Notes: generated from the letters alone by a model not told the origin. DNA of 6,315 nt from an uncultured Porphyromonas sp. (GCA_900554935.1 USJF01000079.1:1-6315), one strand, 5' to 3'; positions 1 to 6,008 are shown, numbered from the stretch's first letter. Program-made: numbers and translations.

Positions 1-183
1 GCCCCAGAAACTCCCGGGAGCCAGCTCACAAGCAAATTGTGTCTTGTACTTGCTCACATCTAGTAGTGTGATAGGGGCTGCTCCGCTTCGTCCTTCTTTG
101 AATCCCTCCCAAGTGGAGGCTAGATCGCCACCTAGTGGGGAGATGGCACCAAGTCCAGTGACTACAACTCTCTTTAGCTCCAT
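1..183 (-). CDS. fabF: Beta-ketoacyl-ACP synthase II, N-terminal fragment (cut by window edge)
   Basis: FabF condenses malonyl-ACP with a growing acyl-ACP in the cytoplasm during fatty acid elongation. Only the first 61 codons are present, and the frame runs off the left edge open. Reading the minus strand from the ATG at 181-183 gives MELKRVVVTGLGAISPLG near the start, the typical first beta strand and Gly-rich turn of KAS II enzymes, followed by a STWEGFKEGRSG segment and YKTQFACEL, which fit the same family. The catalytic Cys and two His residues lie outside the window. The region before the start is AT-rich with no Shine-Dalgarno sequence, as is normal in Bacteroidota. It lies 135 bases after acpP on the same strand, the usual acpP-fabF order. 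The last eight residues (LAPGSFWG) look less familiar to me than the rest, but this is too little to judge. Confidence 0.9.
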   Translation of the reverse strand, partial: MELKRVVVTGLGAISPLGGDLASTWEGFKEGRSGAAPITLLDVSKYKTQFACELAPGSFWG

Positions 184-230
184 ATTATTTATAATGTGTA
201 TGAATGTTTATACTGACAACACTGGTATTA

Positions 231-288
231 AAAGAGCAGAAGTGCCCCCCAAAGGGTACTACCCCATGCGGAACACTTCAGCCTCTTT
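231..288 (-). other. Interrupted stem-loop in the acpP-fabF spacer
   Basis: In the minus-strand transcript, an arm at 288-274 (AAAGAG, GCT, GAAGTG read downward as AAAGAGGCTGAAGTG) can pair with 244-231 (CACTTCTGCTCTTT). This gives two 6-bp helices separated by a small internal loop. The 29-base loop contains a further short perfect hairpin, gggt-act-accc on the plus strand at 254-264. Only a weak U-tract (TTTTAAT) follows the outer stem. It could be an attenuator that lowers fabF output relative to the abundant ACP, an mRNA processing or stability element, or chance. I see no TAnnTTTG box between the two genes, so fabF probably depends on read-through from acpP. Confidence 0.4.
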
Positions 289-318
289 CCGGATCGTCTT
301 ATATGCGACCGAGATTTA

Positions 319-567
319 TTACTTCTCTGCGACAGCAGCCTGGATGTGGCTAATAGCGTCACCTACGGTCTGGATATTCTGAGATACCTCGTCCTCAATG
401 GTGATATTGAAAACCTTCTCAAACTCCATAATCAGCTCGACGGTATCGAGAGAGTCTGCACCAAGGTCATTGGTGAAGCTAGCTGTCTCAGTTACCTCAC
501 TAGGGTCTACGTTGAGCTTATCTACGATGATCTCAATTACCTTGTCTGCAATTTCCTGTTTAGTCAT
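319..567 (-). CDS. acpP: Acyl carrier protein
   Basis: This small acidic four-helix protein carries acyl chains as thioesters on a 4'-phosphopantetheine arm and serves the cytoplasmic type II fatty acid synthase. At 82 residues it matches the family length of about 78-82. The attachment motif GADSLD is at residues 36-41, with Ser39 as the predicted phosphopantetheine site. The acidic recognition helix follows ([13 protein letters not shown], 41-53), then a TVGD turn at 67-70 before helix IV. The ATG at 565-567 gives the standard MTKQEI-type start and has no good Shine-Dalgarno sequence, only a weak AGAAG upstream. fabF follows on the same strand, and purN is transcribed divergently from the shared upstream region. 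Confidence 0.97.
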   Translation of the reverse strand: MTKQEIADKVIEIIVDKLNVDPSEVTETASFTNDLGADSLDTVELIMEFEKVFNITIEDEVSQNIQTVGDAISHIQAAVAEK

Positions 568-613
568 GGTAAATCTTCTGAAATTTAATTGTTGTCTATA
601 TTCTATTTATTAA

Positions 614-645
614 TTGTATACTTTCCGCAAATGTAGCTATCTTTG
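614..645 (+). promoter_or_regulatory. Candidate purN promoter (TTG - 21 bp - TATCTTTG)
   Basis: On the plus strand TTG at 614-616 and TATCTTTG at 638-645 are 21 bases apart, fitting the Bacteroidota sigma factor pattern of a TTG-containing -33 element and a TAnnTTTG -7 box. Transcription would start near 652, giving a leader of about 80 bases before the purN ATG. The spacer of this promoter contains the minus-strand TACATTTG box of acpP, so the two promoters may compete. Confidence 0.45.
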
Positions 646-679
646 GCAAAGATTACTTATCAATTACTCGGCAAATATA
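628..679 (-). promoter_or_regulatory. Candidate promoter -7 boxes for acpP
   Basis: Two minus-strand matches to the Bacteroidota -7 consensus TAnnTTTG lie upstream of acpP: TACATTTG at 635-628 and TATATTTG at 679-672. They would give leaders of roughly 50 and 100 bases. Neither has a convincing TTG -33 element at the usual 19-21 base spacing, so which one is used, if either, cannot be decided from sequence. Confidence 0.35.
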
Positions 680-696
680 CACATAATCTGCACAAC

Positions 697-712
697 ACAC
701 ATATCGATGTGT
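697..712. repeat. Short perfect inverted repeat in the purN leader
   Basis: ACACAT (697-702) and ATGTGT (707-712) form a perfect 6-bp inverted repeat around a 4-base ATCG centre, 19 bases before the purN start codon. It could be an operator half-site pair or a small leader hairpin. It is short enough to occur by chance in AT-rich DNA. Confidence 0.25.
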
Positions 713-731
713 AAATTTAACGTTATTTTAT

Positions 732-1310
732 ATGAAAACCATCGCGATATTCGCCTCGGGCAGTGGCAGTAACATGCAGAAAATAGCTGAATACTGCCAA
801 GAGCACCCTGAGCTAAGGATAAGGATTGCCTGCGTGATTACCGACCAAAAGGAGGCGTATGTGCAGGAGCGCGCTAAGGCTTTTGGCATCCCGTCTCACT
901 ACCTAACCCGTGAAGAGCTGGCCTCGAGTAGCCTCCTTTTGCCTCTGCTGGAAGGGTATCATGTGGATGCTATTGTGCTAGCTGGCTACTTGCGACTGAT
1001 TCCTACCTTTCTCCTAAGAGCTTATCCTGATAAAATCGTCAATATCCATCCCGCTCTTCTGCCTAAGTATGGCGGTAAGGGGATGCATGGGATGAATGTA
1101 CATAGGGCGGTAAAGGCTGCGGGAGAGGCCACTTCGGGGATTACCATCCATGTGATCGATGAGGAGTATGACCGTGGCACCACGCTTTTCCAAGCCACAA
1201 CGGAAATCTCCCCCACCGATTCGGCAGAGGAGATTCAGCAAAAGGTACAGGTGCTAGAGCACCGCTATTTTGCTCCCACTATAGCGAAGTGGCTTACCAC
1301 GCTCGGTTAA
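732..1310 (+). CDS. purN: Phosphoribosylglycinamide formyltransferase (GAR transformylase)
   Basis: PurN transfers the formyl group of 10-formyltetrahydrofolate to glycinamide ribonucleotide, the third step of de novo purine synthesis, in the cytoplasm. The 192-residue length fits the family. The N-terminal phosphate-binding loop is FASGSGSN (7-14). AGYLRLIP (84-91) and NIHPALLPK (104-112) follow, with Asn104 and His106 corresponding to the catalytic Asn and His of the E. coli enzyme. HVIDEEYDRG (140-149) supplies the catalytic Asp143. A GKGMHGMNVH segment after the HPALLPK motif differs from the shorter E. coli loop. The ATG at 732 sits directly before the first beta strand and has no Shine-Dalgarno sequence. 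The gene diverges from acpP and stands apart from other pur genes. Its last 17 bases overlap the convergent porin gene, and no terminator directly follows it. Confidence 0.97.
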   Translation: MKTIAIFASGSGSNMQKIAEYCQEHPELRIRIACVITDQKEAYVQERAKAFGIPSHYLTREELASSSLLLPLLEGYHVDAIVLAGYLRLIPTFLLRAYPDKIVNIHPALLPKYGGKGMHGMNVHRAVKAAGEATSGITIHVIDEEYDRGTTLFQATTEISPTDSAEEIQQKVQVLEHRYFAPTIAKWLTTLG

Positions 1311-2409
1311 AAAGGGAGAGGCGAGCGACCATTCCTAGAGCGCACCTAAAGTGGTCAGGGGTACCGACAGTGTTGGCACCAGCATTCTGAAGAGTTTGGT
1401 AGGTGCCATTGAGGTAGAAGTAGCAATGCTTCCCCTCCATAGGATAGTACTGCACCGAGGCTTGATAGAGCTGACGGCCTAGATGACTTTTCTCCGGCTG
1501 GTCTTGGACTGTCGCCCGTGCCACATCGTATACGCCTTTCATCTGCAACTGCCACTGAGGGGTGATCGCATAGCGTGCCTCTAGCACCATACTGAGATTG
1601 TCGCACTGCTCGATCTGCGTCGCAGGGATACCGTGCCCTCTTAGTACCCCTAGATAATCTAGGCCAGAGTGGTAGTAAAGCAGGTCGAGATAGATATTAA
1701 AGCGCCCGAAGTCGAGCTTTTGCCCCAGCCCAATGGTGTACATACTTTTCCCTTTTGCCAAAGGTGCGAAAGCTGCAGCATACCTTAGCTGTAGCTGGCG
1801 ATCGAAGTAACTGCTATTCCACGCCATAGCACCCATAAGTGGGAAGCGAAGTGCCACCAAGTCATCGTGCCCAAAGGCATCTACATGATTGCGGGTCCGA
1901 CTATTAGTCACCTGCAGAGCAAGCTCCTGCGTGGGAGAGAGCTGAAATGAGCTACTTATCCCCGTAAGAAAGCAGGTGATCTGATTGCCATACCAGCTAA
2001 AGTCGTAAACATCAATAGGGTACTCCTGAAACTCAAATCCCCCCACCAGCTTGGCATGCCTTCCAATAGTCACTGCCACCTTATCGCTTACTTGATACCT
2101 CATATAGGCGTAGTCGATAGCATTGCTTAGGTTCTCTAGCGGGAAGATAGTGGCATCTTTATTGAAGCGTTGCACATACCTATAGTAGAGCTTCGGAGTA
2201 ATCTTCCCCTCAATGCCCACCATCAAGTGATCAAAAGCAAAGCGCCCACTTGTCTCCTTATAGGGGCCATCACCATTCACAGTGTAGCCTACTCGAGTGT
2301 GGACCTCGAGGTTAAAATCGCGTCCGCTCTCCTGAGCACTTCCTTTTACTACCAACGAAATAAGGCAGAGGCCAACTAGCCAAGCCTTTGAAATCACACT
2401 TCTAAACAT
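1294..2409 (-). CDS. Outer-membrane porin, probably of the phosphate-selective porin O/P type
   Basis: This 371-residue protein is predicted to form an outer-membrane beta-barrel channel. Residues 1-25 form a signal peptide with a hydrophobic core (WLVGLCLISLVV) and a likely signal peptidase I site GSA|QES. The mature part is rich in alternating polar and hydrophobic strands with many Tyr and aromatic residues, for example a HLMVGIEGKITPKLYYRY stretch (61-78), AYMRYQVSDKVAVTIGRH (101-118) and NIYLDLLYYHSG (238-249). It ends in an aromatic residue (Trp371), as outer-membrane barrels commonly do. The strand pattern and the early FDHLMVGIEG-type segment resemble Bacteroidota members of the porin O/P family. 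That assignment is from memory of the family, and the solute is unknown. The start at 2407-2409 precedes the signal peptide and lacks a Shine-Dalgarno sequence. Only 27 bases separate it from a strong hairpin, so its promoter is unclear. Its 3' end overlaps the purN tail. Confidence 0.72.
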   Translation of the reverse strand: MFRSVISKAWLVGLCLISLVVKGSAQESGRDFNLEVHTRVGYTVNGDGPYKETSGRFAFDHLMVGIEGKITPKLYYRYVQRFNKDATIFPLENLSNAIDYAYMRYQVSDKVAVTIGRHAKLVGGFEFQEYPIDVYDFSWYGNQITCFLTGISSSFQLSPTQELALQVTNSRTRNHVDAFGHDDLVALRFPLMGAMAWNSSYFDRQLQLRYAAAFAPLAKGKSMYTIGLGQKLDFGRFNIYLDLLYYHSGLDYLGVLRGHGIPATQIEQCDNLSMVLEARYAITPQWQLQMKGVYDVARATVQDQPEKSHLGRQLYQASVQYYPMEGKHCYFYLNGTYQTLQNAGANTVGTPDHFRCALGMVARLSLFNRAW

Positions 2410-2436
2410 AAGTAATCGATTATATGGTTCTTATCG

Positions 2437-2473
2437 AAAGGGGCTTAACCACATACATGGTTGAGCCCCTTTT
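2437..2473. terminator. Strong bidirectional-type hairpin between peptidase and porin genes
   Basis: A 14-bp stem pairs 2437-2450 (AAAGGGGCTTAACC) with 2459-2472 (GGTTGAGCCCCTTT), with one G-T pair and an 8-base loop. It lies 23 bases beyond the peptidase stop codon on the minus strand and is the natural terminator for that gene. The U-tract on the minus strand is only UUU, followed by CGAU. On the plus strand it is UUUUCCUUU, slightly better for transcripts coming from purN through the antisense strand of the porin gene. It may stop transcription in both directions. Confidence 0.75.
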
Positions 2474-2495
2474 CCTTTACTATGTTAGGAGAGGA

Positions 2496-3698
2496 TTAGA
2501 TGCCCAGCTTCTTGCGAAGAGTCGCAGGGATGGCATTCTTATGCACTACGATATTGATCGTCTTACCAGCCACAAAACTCTCCGATACATACCAAAGCCC
2601 CTTGTAACGACCAGCCTCGCCCCAAGAGTTCTTCACCATATAAAACTTCTTGCCCGTCTGATCCTTAGCGATACCATAGATCACCATACCGTGGTCGTCA
2701 GTAGTCGTCTGATAGTCAAAGCCATCTTGGCGCCACTCCTGCGTTACCTTAATTTCAGGTGCCCCAGGAGTACGAACCAATTGATTGATCATCTCACGCT
2801 TCTCACTTGGTGTAGCACCGATCCAGCGAGCTTGGTCAGAGCCAGTCGACTCAGCGGCATCCGCATCGATCAATACCCCAAGGCCATCTCTATTAAAGCC
2901 CACTTCACTCACATCACTTCCCCAAGCGATACCATATCCATTATTGATGGCATTGTCAAAGACCTGCATAAACTCATCAAGAGGAAGGTTGTACGATTGA
3001 GAGTGCCTCCAATTATCCGCGATCTCAAGTACAAACTTAGAGTAGAATGGGTGATGAGTAAAGCTAGTCAGCGATACATAATCATCGAGATTAAGTCCCA
3101 GATACTTCACAAAGCTCTCAGGTGTATACTTCTTACCCTCATAAGTAAAGCTCTCAGGGAGCTTGCCTAGATATGCATCAATGATTGCTCCGAATGCAGG
3201 CTTCCACGCAGGGGTTAGCCCACCACGCTCCGAATTCTTCAAGATTCCCTTGATAAACCCTTGTGCCGCAGCGTGGATCTCATTGTGATTGTGTCGCTCA
3301 CTACCATAGTTTAGCCCAGGCATCTCACTCATAGGTACGATACCATAGTGCTTTACAGAGTAAAGCACATCATAGAAAGAGCCACCAGGGCCAAAGTTGG
3401 TCTCCCCTTGATAGCGGATATAATTCTCCGCCTTATCTCTATACGAGTGAGATACCACATGCATAGGCGAGAGCACTACATTCTTACCACTGATACGGAT
3501 TGCCTCCATCTCCAAGAATCCCAGTCCGCTAAAGGCCCAGCAAGTGCTCGAATTTGCTTGGTTTTGAATCGGGGTAATAGGTAGCTCCTTAACTACTGTA
3601 AACTTGTACTCCCCTCTATCCGATTCTTGAGCCATAGCTGGCATTGTGAGTCCGAGGAGTAGCGTTAGTGAAATTAGTACCTTAGGTAATTTTCTCAT
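2496..3698 (-). CDS. Secreted papain-like cysteine peptidase, bleomycin hydrolase/PepC type
   Basis: This is a clan CA, family C1 peptidase, closest in motifs to the C1B group (bleomycin hydrolase, aminopeptidase C), which often acts as an aminopeptidase. Residues 1-23 form a signal peptide (basic MRKLPK, then a leucine-rich core, then AMA|QES), so it is predicted to reach the periplasm or beyond. Classical PepC is cytosolic. The active-site set is complete: oxyanion Gln47 lies six residues before the nucleophile Cys53 in SSTCWAFSG, His336 is in DDHGMVIYG, and Asn357 is in VKNSWG. The 400-residue length includes the large C1B-type insertion between Cys and His. The chain ends in RKKLGI soon after the catalytic domain. 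The gene starts 41 bases after dnaX with no obvious terminator or promoter between, so it may be partly co-transcribed, and it ends at a strong hairpin. Its substrates are unknown; a role in peptide breakdown is an inference. Confidence 0.88.
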   Translation of the reverse strand: MRKLPKVLISLTLLLGLTMPAMAQESDRGEYKFTVVKELPITPIQNQANSSTCWAFSGLGFLEMEAIRISGKNVVLSPMHVVSHSYRDKAENYIRYQGETNFGPGGSFYDVLYSVKHYGIVPMSEMPGLNYGSERHNHNEIHAAAQGFIKGILKNSERGGLTPAWKPAFGAIIDAYLGKLPESFTYEGKKYTPESFVKYLGLNLDDYVSLTSFTHHPFYSKFVLEIADNWRHSQSYNLPLDEFMQVFDNAINNGYGIAWGSDVSEVGFNRDGLGVLIDADAAESTGSDQARWIGATPSEKREMINQLVRTPGAPEIKVTQEWRQDGFDYQTTTDDHGMVIYGIAKDQTGKKFYMVKNSWGEAGRYKGLWYVSESFVAGKTINIVVHKNAIPATLRKKLGI

Positions 3699-3739
3699 GT
3701 TGTCTTCGTTTTAGTTATTTAGTGATTAATACTCATACA

Positions 3740-5494
3740 TTATCTTGGACGGAGCTGCAAGTCCTGCGCCATCTGCTGTAGCCAAGGATTGCCCTTAGAG
3801 ACAAAAGCCCACCGCTCATTGGGCGTCTGAGGCATCATCTCCTGTAGCTGCACATCCACATCGATAGCGATTCCCACCTTGTCATTCTTCAGCTCATCGT
3901 GCAGTACATCCAGCACCGAGCCCAGTACAGCCACCACCTGCATCTTTAGCGTATTACTCTGTACCACCAGTTGAATCAGATGGTCAGGCGACTTAGTCGG
4001 GACAATCTTCTGTAGGAAGCCCTTTGCAAAAGGGGCATTCTTCACTAGTGCCACCGCCTTTTGCCACGCCACCTGAAGCTGCTCTTCCGTATACTCCTCA
4101 CAGCGATTCAGATTCTTTTTTTCCGCCTTTGCCTCCTCCTTCTGCGCCATCGGCTTACCCGTCTTTAGCGAAAAGCCATAGAGATCCATTCCGCCAGTTC
4201 CCTGCGGGCGCTTAGCAGGCTGAGGCTTCACTGTTGGGACCTTCGTATAGACCTGCGTAGTCTGGCTTACTTGAGAAGGCTGAGAAGGCTTAGTGGCTTC
4301 AATCGTCGGAGCAGACTGCACCGATTGTACCGAAGAAGATGAAGGAGCCGAAGAAGATACTGCAGGAGGAGCCGGTGCCACAGGCGTAGCTAGTGGGCTA
4401 GAGACCGATAGCTCACACATCTTCAGCACAGCCACCTCTAGGGTCAATCGCTTATCCGAGCTTCCCTTATACTGCATTCCAAAAGAGCTACTTATCTTTA
4501 GATAGTTCCAGAGCATACTAGCTGGCGTATAGGCTCCCGCCTTAGTCATCCGCTCCCGAATTGATTGCGGAGCCTCGATCAGCTGTAGCGTATCGGCCGA
4601 TTGCGCCATCAATACATTCCGCAGGAAGCCCGAAAAGCCTCGCATCACGATATCCCCCTCATAGCCACTCTCCAGCAACTCATTGATCAGCGATAGTGCC
4701 TTAGGGTGCTGACCCTCCACCACATAGGCAAGTAGCCTAAAATACTCATCCTCATTGAGGAGATTAAGATTCTTCCGAACCCCCTCCACCGTCACCTTTC
4801 CGCCTCCGAAGCCGGCGATTTGGTCAAACATACTGAGGGCATCACGCATACCACCATCCGCAGCGATACCGATCATCTGCAGAGCCTCCGGCTCCACCGT
4901 GATCCCCTCCTTCGATGCGATATGAGCTAGATGCTCCGCAATATCGTGGCTAGTGATTCGGCTAAAGTCATGTACCTGACAGCGAGAGATAATCGTGGGG
5001 AGCACCTTGTGCTTCTCCGTCGTTGCCAGAATAAAGATAGCGTGAGTTGGTGGCTCCTCCAGCGTCTTCAGAAACGCATTGAAGGCACTCGACGAAAGCA
5101 TATGCACCTCGTCGATGATATAGACCCGATACTTACCCGAAGTAGGGGCGATATAGACCTGCTCTATTAGCTGGCGGATATCATTCACCGAGTTATTGGA
5201 GGCAGCATCCAGCTCCATGATATTATAGGAGCGCTGCTCATTGGCAGCGATACAGCTCTCACAGTGATTGCACGCCTCCCCCTCAGGAGTACGGTTCTGG
5301 CAATTGATCGTCTTTGCAAATATCCTAGCACACGACGTCTTCCCCACCCCACGAGGGCCACAGAAGAGGTAGGCGTGAGATAGCTTATTCTGCAGAATAG
5401 CATTCTTCAGTGTAGTAGTCAGAGCCTTCTGCCCCACCACACTCTCAAAAGTACTAGGCCTATATTTGCGTGCCGATACTACAAAGTCACTCAT
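3740..5494 (-). CDS. dnaX: DNA polymerase III clamp-loader subunit tau (with candidate gamma-like frameshift form)
   Basis: DnaX is the ATPase of the clamp loader that places the beta sliding clamp on primed DNA; the tau form also links polymerase cores to the helicase. The 584-residue protein shows Walker A GPRGVGKT (46-53), a zinc site with Cys65, Cys75, Cys78 and Cys81, Walker B IIDEVH (126-131), sensor 1 around ATTEKHK (157-163), the arginine-finger SRC motif (170-172), and sensor 2 GGMRDA (214-219). The collar-type domain III follows to about residue 365. Residues 365-435 form a Pro/Ser/Thr/Gln-rich linker and 440-465 a lysine/glutamate-rich segment. The C-terminal domain (about 466-584) is predicted to be the polymerase-binding part. 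A slippery A AAA AAG at codons 459-460 could yield a 465-residue short form. The start at 5492-5494 is preceded by purine-rich GGGGAAATTGGG. cdd lies 15 bases upstream on the same strand, probably in one operon. Confidence 0.97.
   Translation of the reverse strand: MSDFVVSARKYRPSTFESVVGQKALTTTLKNAILQNKLSHAYLFCGPRGVGKTSCARIFAKTINCQNRTPEGEACNHCESCIAANEQRSYNIMELDAASNNSVNDIRQLIEQVYIAPTSGKYRVYIIDEVHMLSSSAFNAFLKTLEEPPTHAIFILATTEKHKVLPTIISRCQVHDFSRITSHDIAEHLAHIASKEGITVEPEALQMIGIAADGGMRDALSMFDQIAGFGGGKVTVEGVRKNLNLLNEDEYFRLLAYVVEGQHPKALSLINELLESGYEGDIVMRGFSGFLRNVLMAQSADTLQLIEAPQSIRERMTKAGAYTPASMLWNYLKISSSFGMQYKGSSDKRLTLEVAVLKMCELSVSSPLATPVAPAPPAVSSSAPSSSSVQSVQSAPTIEATKPSQPSQVSQTTQVYTKVPTVKPQPAKRPQGTGGMDLYGFSLKTGKPMAQKEEAKAEKKNLNRCEEYTEEQLQVAWQKAVALVKNAPFAKGFLQKIVPTKSPDHLIQLVVQSNTLKMQVVAVLGSVLDVLHDELKNDKVGIAIDVDVQLQEMMPQTPNERWAFVSKGNPWLQQMAQDLQLRPR
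4072..4141 (-). promoter_or_regulatory. dnaX: Candidate programmed -1 frameshift site in dnaX
   Basis: Reading the minus strand in the dnaX frame, codons 458-460 are GAA AAA AAG, giving the heptamer A AAA AAG at 4121-4115 in the X XXY YYZ phase used by E. coli dnaX. An SD-like AAGGAGGAGG occupies 4141-4132, exactly 10 bases before the heptamer, the spacing of the E. coli stimulator. Downstream, TCTGAA (4112-4107) plus GCTG (4104-4101) can pair with CAGCTTCAGG (4081-4072), a roughly 10-bp stem with a two-base bulge and 19-base loop. It starts only 2-3 bases after the heptamer, closer than usual. After a -1 slip the ribosome reads ESESL and meets TGA at 4100-4098, giving a 465-residue product. 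The +1 frame also stops at once (AGA ATC TGA), so slippage of RNA polymerase on the A7 run would truncate the protein too. The arrangement is read directly from sequence; its use is an inference. Confidence 0.6.
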
Positions 5495-5509
5495 CCCAAT
5501 TTCCCCTCA

Positions 5510-5986
5510 TTAGAGAGATGAAGCATCGAAATTAATAGGTAATAACTGCCTACAGTCTGCCACAATCTGTACCGAGTCTGGACCGGCCAAATAGACGGGG
5601 AAAGGCGACTTGTACCGATCGGCCGTCTCCAAAATCACCTGCCGGCAAGCACCACAAGGAGCTGCTACTGCTACATAGAGGTCATCATCCCGCATAGCGG
5701 TCACCGCCAGAGCCACCACTGGGTCATCGGGGTACTGTGCTCCCGCATAGAAGAGCGCCGTACGCTCCGCACAAAGGCCAGAGGGGTAGGCTGCATTCTC
5801 CTGATTAGAGCCGGTCACAAGCAAGCCACTCTTCAGACGAAGTGCTGCTCCCACTCTAAATCTCGAGTAAGGAGCATAGGCATCACGAGCAATGCCACGT
5901 GCCGCCTCCACCAATTCACGCTCCGTACTGCTCAATTCATCAAAAGTCTTCTCCTCTATCGGTATAATTATTTCGCTTCGCTTCAT
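5510..5986 (-). CDS. cdd: Cytidine deaminase
   Basis: This zinc enzyme deaminates cytidine and deoxycytidine to the uridine forms in pyrimidine salvage in the cytoplasm. The signature CAERTA (72-77) supplies zinc ligand Cys72 and catalytic Glu74, and PCGACRQ (110-116) supplies Cys111 and Cys114, the all-cysteine ligand set of the small homotetrameric type. Other family marks are APYSRFRVGAAL (38-49) and the substrate-binding NQENAAYPSG (61-70). At 158 residues it is longer than the roughly 130-residue Bacillus-type enzymes because of about 20 extra N-terminal residues. The ATG at 5984-5986 follows an AT-rich leader without Shine-Dalgarno. It ends with tandem in-frame stops, TAA TGA, 15 bases before dnaX. 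It is probably the first gene of a cdd-dnaX transcript starting at the promoter candidate near 6009-6037. Confidence 0.96.
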   Translation of the reverse strand: MKRSEIIIPIEEKTFDELSSTERELVEAARGIARDAYAPYSRFRVGAALRLKSGLLVTGSNQENAAYPSGLCAERTALFYAGAQYPDDPVVALAVTAMRDDDLYVAVAAPCGACRQVILETADRYKSPFPVYLAGPDSVQIVADCRQLLPINFDASSL

Positions 5987-6008
5987 ATCAATAAAAAGTT
6001 CTATTGGC

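Noticed and set aside
1..24. Possible break in fabF: the last eight visible residues (LAPGSFWG) look atypical and contain a CTCCCGGGAG palindrome
   Set aside because: The frame stays open to the edge and this loop varies within the family. Without the rest of the gene there is no basis for calling a frameshift or assembly fault.
44..382. Plus-strand open frame of 112 codons across the fabF start and acpP end
   Set aside because: It is antisense to two well-recognised genes and its protein looks random with no family resemblance.
641..651. CTTTG-G-CAAAG inverted repeat in the acpP/purN intergenic region
   Set aside because: It is only 5 bp with a one-base centre and overlaps the purN -7 box, which explains the CTTTG half.
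2424..3170. A 248-codon plus-strand open frame opposite the peptidase gene
   Set aside because: It lies antisense to a gene with a complete papain-type active site and signal peptide, its protein shows no recognisable domain or signal, and it begins inside the hairpin region. It is a shadow frame.
4293..4505. Plus-strand open frame rich in Glu, Ala, Gly and Thr
   Set aside because: It is the reverse strand of the Ser/Pro/Ala-rich dnaX linker, and its composition follows from that.
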